Numbered from the stretch's first letter, positions 23,402 to 31,717 are shown. The stretch: 55,958 nt of DNA from Pseudonocardia humida (GCF_023898865.1 NZ_JAGSOV010000089.1:1-55958); one strand, 5' to 3'. Program-made: numbers and translations. Notes: generated from the sequence alone by a model not told the origin.

Positions 23402-24202
23402 TCAGTCGACAACCGGCTCCGGCGCGAGGGCGCTCCGGCGACGGCGGATGTGGCGCACGGCTTCGATGACACCGGTCACCACGAACGCGAGCCCGACACC
23501 GACGGCGATCCCGAGCAGCGTGTTGTCCTGGAAGAAGACGCCGCCGAGGTAGCCCGTGAGTGCGGTGTAAGCGCTCCAGCTGGCGGTGGCGAACGCGACG
23601 AACAGCACGTACTTGCGCAGCGGGTAGCCGACCAGCCCGGTGGACAAGGTGGCCAGGTAGCGCCCGACCGGGATGAACCGCGTGGTCACCAGGATGAATC
23701 CCCCGCGGGCGTCGAGCTCGCGGGCGAACCAGTCGTGCGCCGCTCGGCGCTTGGAACCGGGTGGCATCCGCTTGAGCACCCGTGCACCCAGCAGCCGTCC
23801 GACGGCGTACGGGAGGAGATCGCCGAGGAAGGCTCCGAGTGTCGTGGCGGCGATGACGAGCACGATGTCGGTCTGCCCGGCGGCGGCGTAGACGCCTGCG
23901 ACGATCACGACGGCTTCGCTCGGGATCAGCGGGAGGAAGGAGTCGAGGAAGGACACCGCGATGAGCACCGCGTAGAACCACGGCGAGGCGATGAGCGATT
24001 CGGCGAGTTCCAGCCAGTCGATCACGGGCAGCCGCCCGTCGGAGCCGAGCACAAGTGGATCTCCACAGGGAATCCCTTCCGGAAGCATCGGTGGTCCGGG
24101 CGTGGGCACGTCAATCGGGTGGAGGAGTCGTACGACTGCAGCACCGCCGCTATCCGTATTCGACGGCGATCCCGCACCCGCCGAATCCGTTCGCGATTCC
24201 AC
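23402..24202 (-). CDS. DedA-family membrane protein
   Basis: The DedA core begins about residue 60 with VIDWLELAESLIASPWFYAV, followed by LDSFLPLIPSEAVVIVAGVY and a helical re-entrant region. DLLPYAVGRLLG and TRFIPVGRYLATLSTGLVGY carry the glycines and arginine conserved in DedA/VTT proteins, which are thought to be lipid scramblases or proton-coupled transporters. Four to five membrane segments are visible. The GTG at 24202 has a strong GAGGAGG site but lies in the duplicated leader-start region, so the first 40-60 residues may be an accidental extension; ATG 24088 and GTG 24025 are alternatives. It converges with the LysR gene. Confidence 0.85.
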   Translation of the reverse strand: MESRTDSAGAGSPSNTDSGGAAVVRLLHPIDVPTPGPPMLPEGIPCGDPLVLGSDGRLPVIDWLELAESLIASPWFYAVLIAVSFLDSFLPLIPSEAVVIVAGVYAAAGQTDIVLVIAATTLGAFLGDLLPYAVGRLLGARVLKRMPPGSKRRAAHDWFARELDARGGFILVTTRFIPVGRYLATLSTGLVGYPLRKYVLFVAFATASWSAYTALTGYLGGVFFQDNTLLGIAVGVGLAFVVTGVIEAVRHIRRRRSALAPEPVVD

Positions 24203-24298
24203 CGCGTCCTCCTCGGCCTTGCGCCGACGGTAGGATCAGCAGCCGATTCGCACCAGTGCAACCCTGATACTGAATCATTTCAAGCCTGATAATCGACG
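24200..24298. promoter_or_regulatory. Duplicated LysR/monooxygenase-type regulatory region, copy 2
   Basis: This segment aligns by eye with 22376-22475, including the ribosome site and first codons of the leader peptide (ESRTDS here, GSRTSR there). It drives or precedes the DedA gene. The side where a LysR gene would stand is instead occupied by the end of the acetamidase region. The TTGGT/ACCAA dyad of copy 1 is not conserved. Confidence 0.65.
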
Positions 24299-24358
24299 AT
24301 TCCGACCGTTCCCGGCCCTGATCGCGGTGTGGGACGCGTTCGCGGGCTCCTCCACCGC

Positions 24359-25279
24359 TCAGGCGACAGCCCCGTGCGGCAGGACGGCGTGGACGCCCCA
24401 CGTCTCGTTCGCGACCTGCGTGACGCGCAGGTCCACGACCGAACTGGCGAGTGCCGTGGCTGTGCCCCGGTCGAGGTCGTGGAGGTGCTGCATCCAGGTG
24501 ACCATCGCGGTGAGGGCTTCCACCATCGCGGCGTTGAGGTCGGCGGCGAACCCGAACGTGATGCGCCCGCGGGTGGTCACGGCGTGCACACCGCGGACCG
24601 GAGCACCGGTGACGACGTCGAGCGTCACCCGCGTCGTCATGGGGCATTCGATGGCGGTGCCGGCCACCTCGCCATCGCCTTGCGCGGCATGGCCGTCGCC
24701 GAGGTGCACCAGCGCCCCGGGCACGGTGACCGGCAGGAACAGCGTCGCGCCCGCGGTCAGGTCACGACAGTCGATGTTCCCCCCACCGGCGGCTCGCGGC
24801 GTGATCGTGGAGTGCCGGCCCCGCTCGTCCGGTGGCATCCCGATCACGCCGAGGAACGGCGAGGTCCGCACGGTGTGGCCGCGGTCGCTGGTGGCGGTCC
24901 CGGCGGCGTCGTCGATCTCCCACAGCAGCCAGGACGGCGCTCCGGTGATCCCGAGCGCGCGGTTCAGCGCGTTGTCCGCGGCCCCGGCGACGGTCCAGCC
25001 CCACTCACCCGGGTCGGCCGAGACGATGTGGACCGCGAGCACGTCCCCCGGTTCCGCACCGCGTACCGCGATGGGCCCGGTGAGGCAGTGGCCGCGCCGC
25101 CCGTCGAACATCCTCGGCCGCTGTTCCCCCGGCGTGCGTTGCCGCTGGAGGTACCCGGCCGCATCGAGTGAGCCCGCGACGACGGTGTCGCCCGGGTCCA
25201 CGGTCAGCACGGGCGGCGCGCTGCGGTCGAACACGTCCGTCGTGGATCCGCGCTCCGGGTGCAGTTCGTGGGTGGTCAC
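24359..25279 (-). CDS. Acetamidase/formamidase-family amidase
   Basis: This 306-residue protein belongs to the FmdA/AmdA group: VDPGDTVVAGSLDAAGYLQR early, RGAEPGDVLAVHIVSADPGE, GGGNIDCRDLTAGATLFLPV and VPGALVHLGDGHAAQGDGEV. The last block carries the metal-binding Asp and His of the family. These zinc-dependent enzymes release ammonia from short amides. The GTG start at 25279 overlaps the reductase stop as GTGA, so it is translated together with the reductase and the MOSC protein. That partnership suggests it acts on an amide produced by them (inference). It is on the shorter side for the family. Confidence 0.88.
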   Translation of the reverse strand: MTTHELHPERGSTTDVFDRSAPPVLTVDPGDTVVAGSLDAAGYLQRQRTPGEQRPRMFDGRRGHCLTGPIAVRGAEPGDVLAVHIVSADPGEWGWTVAGAADNALNRALGITGAPSWLLWEIDDAAGTATSDRGHTVRTSPFLGVIGMPPDERGRHSTITPRAAGGGNIDCRDLTAGATLFLPVTVPGALVHLGDGHAAQGDGEVAGTAIECPMTTRVTLDVVTGAPVRGVHAVTTRGRITFGFAADLNAAMVEALTAMVTWMQHLHDLDRGTATALASSVVDLRVTQVANETWGVHAVLPHGAVA

Positions 25280-26220
25280 GGAGATCCCCCGTCGTAGGGC
25301 CCGACGACGATCTCGGCGGACCTGGCGCGCGACACGCAGGCCACCACGCTCGAAAGGCGCTCTCCCCCGGTCGACACGGAGTCACGGTGCTCGACCTCGC
25401 CGCCGAGGACGGCCAGGCGGCACGTGCCGCACACGCCTGCCTCGCAGGACGACGCGACGGGAACGCCGTCGCGGCGCAGGGCGGCGAGCAGCGACAGGTG
25501 CGCGGGAACGTCCACGCGGCGCCCGTCGGGAGCCCACACCGCGGTGAACGGCGCGGACATCCCGCTGTGCGGGGCGGCGAACTCCTCCACGTGGATCCGA
25601 CTGATCCGCCAGTGGGCCGTCAGCGCCTGCACGGCCCGCACCAGCGGAGCGGGCCCACAGCAGTAGATGCGCACGTCGTCGTCCGGAACGGCGAGGTACG
25701 GCCACAGGTCGAGCAGGCCGCGGTCGTCGCTGTGGTGCACGGTGTCCTCCGGGCCGTCGAACTCCTCCAGGAACGGGGTCTCCTCGGCGGACCGCGTCAG
25801 GTACAGCAGCCGCACACCGGTCCGTCCCTGGCCGCGCAACCGGCGCACCATCGCCCGCAGCGGGGTGATGCCGATGCCCCCGGCGATGAACAGGTACCGG
25901 GGCGACGGGCGGAGCGGGAACCTGTTGACCGGCGGGGAGACCACGAGGTCGGCGTCCACCGCCACGTCGTCGTGCAGGCTCACCGAACCGCCCCGGCCGC
26001 CGCTGTCGCGGCGCACGCACACGACGTACTCCCGCGGCTGCGCCCCGTCCGGATCGACGAGGCTGTAGCTGCGCCGGTGGCCGGCCGGGGTGGTCACCAC
26101 GATGTGCGCACCAGGGTCGTACGCCGGCAGCGCGGACCCCCCGGGGTCCCGCAGGACGAAACGGCGGACGGTCGGGGTGAGGTCGGTCGTCCCGCTGACC
26201 CGCAGGCGCAGGTCAGACAA
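25276..26220 (-). CDS. PDR/VanB-type oxidoreductase (FMN, NAD, 2Fe-2S)
   Basis: This 314-residue electron-transfer protein has three parts: an FMN/NAD reductase barrel with RRSYSLVDPDGAQPREYVVC, a nucleotide-binding part with LFIAGGIGITPLRAMVRRLR, and a C-terminal plant-type 2Fe-2S domain with SCEAGVCGTCRLAVLGGEVE plus the distant cysteine in VACVSR. This is the phthalate-dioxygenase-reductase order. It would pass electrons from NAD(P)H to a partner. No dioxygenase is encoded beside it; instead the MOSC gene overlaps its start by eight bases. The start is a TTG at 26220 (MSDLRLRV), so later starts are possible. The molybdenum protein is the obvious acceptor (inference). Confidence 0.9.
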   Translation of the reverse strand: MSDLRLRVSGTTDLTPTVRRFVLRDPGGSALPAYDPGAHIVVTTPAGHRRSYSLVDPDGAQPREYVVCVRRDSGGRGGSVSLHDDVAVDADLVVSPPVNRFPLRPSPRYLFIAGGIGITPLRAMVRRLRGQGRTGVRLLYLTRSAEETPFLEEFDGPEDTVHHSDDRGLLDLWPYLAVPDDDVRIYCCGPAPLVRAVQALTAHWRISRIHVEEFAAPHSGMSAPFTAVWAPDGRRVDVPAHLSLLAALRRDGVPVASSCEAGVCGTCRLAVLGGEVEHRDSVSTGGERLSSVVACVSRARSAEIVVGPYDGGSP

Positions 26221-26992
26221 CGACCTCGCCGCCCTTCTCCAGGACGCCGGCGGTGAGGACCTCCAGGTAGATCCCCATGAGCCGGTGCCCGTACGTCCTG
26301 TCGATCATGGACACCAGCGGCAGGTCGCGGCGGCCGCGCCCGGGATCGACCTCGGTCGCGGCGCAGCGCCTGGTCTGGCGCACGGCCCGCACGCGCACGC
26401 CACCCAGATCGAACTCCCGGCCGATCGCGTCCGACTCGGACCACGCCCGCAGGCCGTCCACGACGACGTTGGCCCGGAACCGCGCCGGGTCGACCGCGGT
26501 GCCGGTGCGTGACTCCAGGTCGCGGACCGAGGCGAGGTTGACCAACGAGAGCCAGTTCATCGGGCCGTCCCCGGCCGCGGCCGCGTCGGTGAAGCGCCGG
26601 CCCGCTTCCCGCGCGAGCAACGGCGCGACGCCCGCGGGCAGGTCGAGGACGCGGGCGAAGAACCGCACCGCGTCGTCGCGACCTTCCTCGGTGCTCAGGT
26701 CGGCATCCAGCACGTCGTGCCCCGCGACTCGCGCGGTGAGGACATCGGTCTGCGTGTCGAGGTGCGTGTCGATCCCGGCGAGGCGGTGGTCCGAGACCAG
26801 GGCGAAGAACTCCTGCTTCGGCAGTCCTTGCCGCGTACCGGGCCGATACCCACCGTCCGGACGGGCGAGCGCGAACGTCCGGTCGTGCGCGATTCCCGTG
26901 CCCGGCCGGAGTTCGACACGGACCAGCGGCTGCGCGCTGAGCCCCTTCACCGGGTAGACGAACAGTTCCTTCACCGAGCCTCGTCCCTTCAC
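26213..26992 (-). CDS. MOSC-domain protein of the mARC/YcbX type
   Basis: This is a 259-residue protein. The MOSC N-terminal beta-barrel opens with KELFVYPVKGLSAQPLVRVE. The MOSC domain contains FRANVVVDGLRAWSESDAIG and then RQTRRCAATEVDPGRGRRDL. Cys210 in that block stands where mARC and YcbX bind the molybdenum cofactor through a cysteine followed by T-x-VDP. Members of that subgroup reduce N-hydroxylated compounds such as amidoximes and hydroxamic acids and need an electron donor chain. YcbX has its ferredoxin fused; here a separate reductase with a 2Fe-2S domain is encoded immediately downstream. The GTG at 26992 overlaps a leader-peptide stop as GTGA; a GTG at 26974 is an alternative. 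Confidence 0.88.
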   Translation of the reverse strand: MKGRGSVKELFVYPVKGLSAQPLVRVELRPGTGIAHDRTFALARPDGGYRPGTRQGLPKQEFFALVSDHRLAGIDTHLDTQTDVLTARVAGHDVLDADLSTEEGRDDAVRFFARVLDLPAGVAPLLAREAGRRFTDAAAAGDGPMNWLSLVNLASVRDLESRTGTAVDPARFRANVVVDGLRAWSESDAIGREFDLGGVRVRAVRQTRRCAATEVDPGRGRRDLPLVSMIDRTYGHRLMGIYLEVLTAGVLEKGGEVVV

Positions 26993-27066
26993 CGTGAAAG
27001 TGCTCCTGGCACGGCCGCGACTGTCGGCACGAATATGCTCGTGAAGGTGTGACTGGGCACGGGCAT
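26989..27066 (-). CDS. 25-residue leader peptide before the MOSC operon
   Basis: The ATG at 27066 follows GGAGGGTGGG, the strongest ribosome site in this operon. The peptide opens MPVPSHTFTSIFVPTVAAVP and ends five residues later, with its TGA overlapping the MOSC GTG as GTGA. It has no cysteine run or other obvious attenuator residue bias. It may set translation of the operon by coupling. A chance short frame cannot be excluded. Confidence 0.5.
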   Translation of the reverse strand: MPVPSHTFTSIFVPTVAAVPGALSR

Positions 27067-27716
27067 CCCACCCTCCTGTCTCTGCACGCTATTGACGACC
27101 GCCTCCGGGAATGAGGAGCCTAGGCGCATTTCAAAAGGGCGACAAGTGCACTCTCGACAACGTACGGTTCACTCCACGACAATCCGACCGGCCCGCCGAG
27201 CGCCGTAGATCAGCACAGAGCCCTTCCAACCCTGGCTGACGCGGTCGCGCGCTGGTTCGCCCGCGCTCCGTCGAGCCCCGCGCCCGCTGAAGCCACTCGC
27301 CGGTCAGGGACGTGAACCGCACCCGGCTCGGCCGGCGTCCCCTCGGTCCAGGATCGACGCGCACGGCGGGCCAGACCCGGCGGTGTCGACGGCGGTGACA
27401 GGACCCGGTAGCGCGGAGGGGCTCCACCCGGTCCATCCCACGCCCGTGTTGATCACCCGCTAGCCGGTGTCGAGCCTGCACGCAGTCCTGCCCGCGGTCC
27501 TCGCAGCGCGTAGTGGGTCGTCAGCGTGCCGGCGGGCCGCGAGGACGCACCTGACACTGCGCGGACGCCCCACTGCGCCCCCACCTCGTCACCGGTCCGG
27601 TCGAGGCCGTCCTCGACCTCATCCAGGTGGTCGACGCCACGTGGAAAGGGCTCCCTGGCCCGCAGCCCCGGCCCCCGCCGGCGCCAGCCGGTGGGACCGC
27701 CCGCGGGGCCGGGGAC
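27067..27716. other. Gap of about 650 bases without a recognised gene
   Basis: The gap holds the upstream control region of the MOSC operon (near 27067-27150) and then sequence in which I recognise no peptide, repeat or strong dyad on either strand. Frames near 27131-27481 and 27521-27925 are open but look like composition-driven shadows. Confidence 0.45.
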
Positions 27717-28631
27717 TCATCGCTCGGGTCCGGCGAGCAGGCGCCCGGCGGCGGTCCGGTCGGCCACATGCGCCCGGAACAGCTCCGCGGCCGGCAGCAG
27801 CCGGCGCTCGGTCGCCCAGGACATGCCGATGTCGCGGGCGGCGCCGTCGTCGGTGATCCCCAGGTGGACCGACCCGGTCGCCGGGTCGGCGACGGAGTCG
27901 CGGGCCGCAGGCACGATCGCGACACCGAGTCCGGCCGCGACGAACCCGCGGATGGTGGGCAGGTCGTCGCACTCGAAGGCGATCTCGGCGGTGAAGCCGG
28001 CCCGCCTGCACAGCTCGTCGCACTGCTGGCGCAGCACCGAGCTGGGCCGGATGGCGATGAACGGCTGGTCGGCGGACTCGGCCAGGGCCACCCGGCCGCG
28101 GTCGGCGAGCCGGTGGCCTGCGGGCACGGCCAGGTGCAGCGGCTCGCGGGCCAGCCGCCGCCAGCGCACGGCCCGGGAACCGACCCGCAGGGTGGACAGC
28201 TCCAGGTCGATCTCGCCGCGGGGGTGCAGCGAGGTCACCAGCTCATCGCGCTTGGGCTGCAGGACGAACCGGACGCCGGGGTGCGCGGCGCGGAAGCCGC
28301 CGACCAGGTCGGGCACCAGCCAGGTGCCCAGGGACGGCTGGAAGGCCAGCGTCACGGTGCCCGTCTCCGGCTCGACCAGCTGCTGGACGGCGGCCAGGCC
28401 GTCGTCCAGCTCGTGCATCACCGCGTCGACGTGGCGCTTGAACGCGACCCCGGCGTGGGTCATCCGCAGGGTGCGGCCGGTCCGGCGCAGCAGCGGCGTG
28501 CCGACCTCCGCCTCCAGCCGGGCCAGCGCCCGGGACACCCCGGACTGGGTGGTCCCCTCCAGCTCGCTCACCTCTGTCACGGTGACCCCGTCGGCGACCT
28601 GCTGGAACCAGCGCAGCGCGTTCGTGTCCAC
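27717..28631 (-). CDS. LysR-family transcriptional regulator
   Basis: This 304-residue regulator has an N-terminal winged helix: VDTNALRWFQQVADGVTVTE, then LEGTTQSGVSRALARLEAEV and TPLLRRTGRTLRMTHAGVAF. The ligand-binding domain follows, with LAFQPSLGTWLVPDLVGGFR and FVAAGLGVAIVPAARD. The GTG at 28631 was chosen as the first in-frame start before the DNA-binding domain. It is divergent from a small unknown gene. Just beyond that lie, on the same strand as the regulator, the sugar-binding lipoprotein and FucP-like permease genes. It may control those transport genes, or an efflux or catabolic target elsewhere (inference). Confidence 0.9.
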   Translation of the reverse strand: MDTNALRWFQQVADGVTVTEVSELEGTTQSGVSRALARLEAEVGTPLLRRTGRTLRMTHAGVAFKRHVDAVMHELDDGLAAVQQLVEPETGTVTLAFQPSLGTWLVPDLVGGFRAAHPGVRFVLQPKRDELVTSLHPRGEIDLELSTLRVGSRAVRWRRLAREPLHLAVPAGHRLADRGRVALAESADQPFIAIRPSSVLRQQCDELCRRAGFTAEIAFECDDLPTIRGFVAAGLGVAIVPAARDSVADPATGSVHLGITDDGAARDIGMSWATERRLLPAAELFRAHVADRTAAGRLLAGPER

Positions 28632-28714
28632 ATCGATGACGCTAACGCATGAATTGCATATCAAAGTCTCATTGGACGCATGGATGCCCGGCGACGACAC
28701 TGGACACCGTGAAC

Positions 28715-28945
28715 ATGAACCTGATGACCCGGGAGACCGCCACGACCGCCACCGCGCCCGCTCCCGAGACCACCACCCGTCCCGAGACCACCACCGGCCC
28801 CGCACGGACCGGTCGCCTGGCCGCCTTCCGCCGGGCCGTCGCCGCCCGCCGCGCCCGGCGCAGCGAGCTGTCCCGCACCATCGCCGCGTACCCGGCGACC
28901 CGCAGCGCCGCCTCCATCGCGCTGCTCACCAAGAGCGGCGCCTGA
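28715..28945 (+). CDS. Small basic hypothetical protein
   Basis: This 76-residue reading frame has a Thr/Pro/Glu-rich opening (ETTTRPETTTGPA) and a strongly basic middle (RLAAFRRAVAARRARRSELS). It ends TIAAYPATRSAASIALLTKS plus two residues. No family is recognised. The ATG at 28715 or a GTG at 28709 could start it, and no good ribosome site is present. Its divergent position opposite the LysR start argues for a real small regulated gene, but codon composition alone does not prove it. Confidence 0.45.
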   Translation: MNLMTRETATTATAPAPETTTRPETTTGPARTGRLAAFRRAVAARRARRSELSRTIAAYPATRSAASIALLTKSGA

Positions 28946-28988
28946 GCCCCGCACTCGGATCCCGACCGCGGTCGGTCGACCGCGGTCC

Positions 28989-30005
28989 TCAGTCCCCCCA
29001 GCAGTTGCGCACGCCGTAGGCGACGTCCCGGGACTCGACCCCCGGCGCCGGATCACCGGTGATCAGCTGGACCCCGGTGTCGAGGTACTCGGCGGGGGCC
29101 TCGCCGCCCCGGGCGGCCCGGGCCACGGCCTCGACGCCCTCGCGGGCCATGTTCTGCGGGTACTGCTGGGCCGTCGCGTCGATGGTGCCCGGCCGCACCC
29201 CGTTCTTGATCGCCTCGCAGCCGCCGTCGACGGACACCACGATCACGTCGTCCAGGTCCCGGCCGGCCGCCTCCAGCGCCTCGATCGCGCCGAAGGCCGC
29301 CGGCTCGTTGACGGTGTAGACGACGTTGATGCCCGGATCGGCCGCGAGCAGCCGCTCCATGCCGGCCCGGGCCAGGTCCCGGTCGCCCTCGGTGTCGACC
29401 GATGCCGGCGGCGGGCCTCCGGGGGCGATCCCGAAGCCCTGCAGGAAACCCTCACGGCGCAGTTCACCGGAGCGGATCCCGGGGGCCAGGTCGAGCAGCG
29501 CCACCCGCGGCTCGAAGCCGCGCTCGGCGGCCTCGGCGCTCGCGTAGCGACCGATCAGCTCACCGGCCCGGAAGTTGTCGGTGGCGAACAGCGCGTCGAC
29601 CGCAGACTCGGGTTCGACCGGGGTGTCCACCGCGATCACGATCACCCCGGCCTCCCGGGCCCGCTCGATGGCCGGCACCAGCTCGGTGGAGTCGGTCGGG
29701 GCGATCAGGATGCCGACCGCGCCGGCCCCGGTCATCGACTCGAGCGCGGCCACCTGGCTCTGCACGTCGGTGTCGCTGGTCCCGGTGGCGGTCAGCAGCT
29801 CGACGTTCTCCTCCTCGGCGGTGTCCTCCGCGACCTCCCGCATCGTCACCCAGAACGCGTTCTCCTCCTGCTTGGTGATCAGGCCGACGGTGACCTCCTC
29901 GGCGTCGTCCCCGCAGGCGGTGAGGGTCAGGCCGAGCAGCGCGGCACCGGCCAGCGCGACCAGCCGGCGGGGCAGCCGCCGCGGGCTCCGGTGAAGAATC
30001 GTCAC
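28989..30005 (-). CDS. Sugar-binding lipoprotein (ribose/fructose-type periplasmic binding protein)
   Basis: This is a 338-residue lipoprotein. The signal sequence ends in LTLTAC with the lipidated cysteine near residue 31. The mature protein has the two-lobed type I periplasmic binding fold: VGLITKQEENAFWVTMREVA, GAVGILIAPTDSTELVPAIE, VIVIAVDTPVEP, DVIVVSVDGGCEAIKNG and DATAQQYPQNMAREGVEAV. This is the carbohydrate ABC transporter binding-protein type. No ABC permease or ATPase gene is nearby; instead a FucP-type permease gene lies 20 bases upstream in the same direction. That makes a binding-protein-assisted secondary transporter or a signalling role possible (inference). Confidence 0.9.
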   Translation of the reverse strand: MTILHRSPRRLPRRLVALAGAALLGLTLTACGDDAEEVTVGLITKQEENAFWVTMREVAEDTAEEENVELLTATGTSDTDVQSQVAALESMTGAGAVGILIAPTDSTELVPAIERAREAGVIVIAVDTPVEPESAVDALFATDNFRAGELIGRYASAEAAERGFEPRVALLDLAPGIRSGELRREGFLQGFGIAPGGPPPASVDTEGDRDLARAGMERLLAADPGINVVYTVNEPAAFGAIEALEAAGRDLDDVIVVSVDGGCEAIKNGVRPGTIDATAQQYPQNMAREGVEAVARAARGGEAPAEYLDTGVQLITGDPAPGVESRDVAYGVRNCWGD

Positions 30006-30025
30006 GGACCTCTCCTCCGGAGTCG

Positions 30026-31342
30026 CTAGGGCGTGCCCGCCGGTTCGGGGGCGCCGCTGTCACGGGTGGTGCGCAGGTCGAACAGCGCGTAGGCGGCCAC
30101 CAGGGCCAGGCAGACCCCCGGCACCACGAAGCCCGCCGCGGCGCCGACCCGGTCCATGACCGCGGCGTGCACCATCGGCAGCAGCGCCCCGCCGAGGATG
30201 GCCATGACCAGCCCGGCGGCCCCGTACTTGGCGTCCTCGCCCAGGCCGTGCAGGGCGACGCCGTAGATCGTGGGGAACATCAGCGACAGCGACGCCGAGA
30301 TCGCCACCACCGCGAGCAGCCCGACGATGTTCAGCGAGAAGATCGCCACCGCGCAGCACGCCACCCCGAACAGCGCCATGATCAGCAGCAGCAGGGTGGG
30401 CCGGAACAGCCCCAGCAGCCAGGTCATCACGAACCGGGAGACCAGGAACAGGATCAGGCTGGCCTGCAGGTACCACCCGGCGCCCTCGGCCGACACGCCG
30501 ACCACGTCCTGGGCGTAGAGGATGGTGAACGTCCAGGTGCAGGTCTGCGCGGCCACGTTGAAGAACTGGGCGAGCACGCCGTAGCGGTAGTGCCGGTTGG
30601 CCCACAGCCTGCCGACGGTGCTGCCGCTGGGCACCGCCTCGGCGCCCGGGACCGACGGCAGGTCCATCCGGCGAAACGCGATCAGCAGCCAGATCGCCAC
30701 CAGCACCGCGGCGATGCCGAGGTAGGGGCCGAGCACCAGGGACAGGTCCTGCTCCTGGCTGGCCCGCAGCTCCTCCGGACTCATGATCGTCTTGGCCGGC
30801 TCGGGGGTGAGCGCGGGCAGGATGAGCAGCGCCCCGAGCAGGACGCCGATGTTCGCCCCGACCGGGTTGAAAGCCTGGGCCAGGTTGAGCCGCTGGGTCG
30901 CCGACCGCTCCTCGCCCATCGCGATGACGAACGGGTTGGCCGAGGTCTCCAGGATGGACAGCCCGCCGGCCAGCACGAACAGCGCCAGCAGGAAGGCCTC
31001 GTAGACCAGCAGCTCGCTGGCCGGCCAGAACAGCACCCCGCCGATGGCCGCCAGGCCCAGGCCGACCAGCACGCCGGCCTTGTAGCCGAACCTCTTATTG
31101 ATCATCGCGGCCGGGATGGCCAGCGCGAAGTAGGCCCCGTAGTAGGCGAACTGGACCAGCGAGGACTGGAAGTTCGACATGTCGAAGATGCTGCGGAACA
31201 CCCCGACCAGGACGTCGGTGAGGTTGGCCGCGGCGCCCCACGCGGCGAAGCACAGGATCAGCAGCACGAACGGGGCGACCAGGTGGCGGTGCACCAGTCG
31301 GGTCCCGCCCGCTTCCGGTGCCGCCGGCTCCGCTGTCGCCAC
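30026..31342 (-). CDS. FucP-type sugar:proton symporter (MFS)
   Basis: This is a 438-residue membrane protein with twelve predicted spans. LVQFAYYGAYFALAIPAAMI followed by NKRFGYKAGVLVGLGLAAIG is the signature of the FucP/glucose-galactose subgroup of the major facilitator family. LSILETSANPFVIAMGEERS and RLNLAQAFNPVGANIGVLLG carry the Asn/Glu residues conserved in that subgroup. Imported substrates of relatives are fucose, glucose, galactose or N-acetylglucosamine. The stop lies 20 bases before the sugar-binding lipoprotein start, so the two are probably one transcript. No sugar kinase or isomerase is adjacent. Confidence 0.9.
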   Translation of the reverse strand: MATAEPAAPEAGGTRLVHRHLVAPFVLLILCFAAWGAAANLTDVLVGVFRSIFDMSNFQSSLVQFAYYGAYFALAIPAAMINKRFGYKAGVLVGLGLAAIGGVLFWPASELLVYEAFLLALFVLAGGLSILETSANPFVIAMGEERSATQRLNLAQAFNPVGANIGVLLGALLILPALTPEPAKTIMSPEELRASQEQDLSLVLGPYLGIAAVLVAIWLLIAFRRMDLPSVPGAEAVPSGSTVGRLWANRHYRYGVLAQFFNVAAQTCTWTFTILYAQDVVGVSAEGAGWYLQASLILFLVSRFVMTWLLGLFRPTLLLLIMALFGVACCAVAIFSLNIVGLLAVVAISASLSLMFPTIYGVALHGLGEDAKYGAAGLVMAILGGALLPMVHAAVMDRVGAAAGFVVPGVCLALVAAYALFDLRTTRDSGAPEPAGTP

Positions 31343-31717
31343 CTGCGACCACCGTCCTCACGAGTGCCTCGGCACCCAGTCCGAACTCCGCGGTGGACCC
31401 TAGCCGCAAATCCGGACCGGGGAGCAGTGAGAGCGAACGATGCCCTCGGTCGCCTCGAACACCGCCGCGGGCGGCTCGTCCAGTGGAGGGGCGTCGTGCA
31501 GAGCCGAGCGGAGCGACCGACAGCTTGCTGACCCGCCGAGCCGGGGCATGTGCGCATCTCGCTCTCGGACACGGGATTACCCCACGGCGGCAGTGCCCCC
31601 AGGATCAACACCCGGTTGGGGCGCCGGTCCTCGCAGTTCAGCCGGGAGTACCGGCGGCCGTTCGGCGCCCCACCCCGCAGCGACACCGTCCGGGAGCATG
31701 GGGCAGTGAGCTGATCC
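31343..31717. other. Gap with an AraC C-terminal scrap
   Basis: The only recognisable content is a 27-codon AraC-family C-terminal remnant at 31634-31714. The rest, including the probable upstream region of the FucP gene near 31343-31450, shows no recognised peptide, repeat or clear promoter boxes. Confidence 0.5.
31634..31714 (+). pseudogene. AraC-family regulator, extreme C-terminal remnant
   Basis: The plus frame reads QFSREYRRPFGAPPRSDTVR and stops after six more residues. It matches, codon for codon over most of its length, the end of the AraC fragment at 43273-43623 (QFSREYRRLFGAPPRRDAVR). The helix-turn-helix itself is absent. This is a relic of a paralogous gene or of a segmental duplication. 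Confidence 0.6.

Noticed and set aside
28715..28945. Small basic protein as an antimicrobial precursor
   Set aside because: It has no leader-cleavage motif, no cysteines or serines in a lanthipeptide pattern and no modifying enzyme nearby.
28989..31342. A complete sugar ABC transporter
   Set aside because: Both strands around the binding lipoprotein were read for an ABC ATPase (Walker A/B, LSGGQ) and a permease; neither is present.
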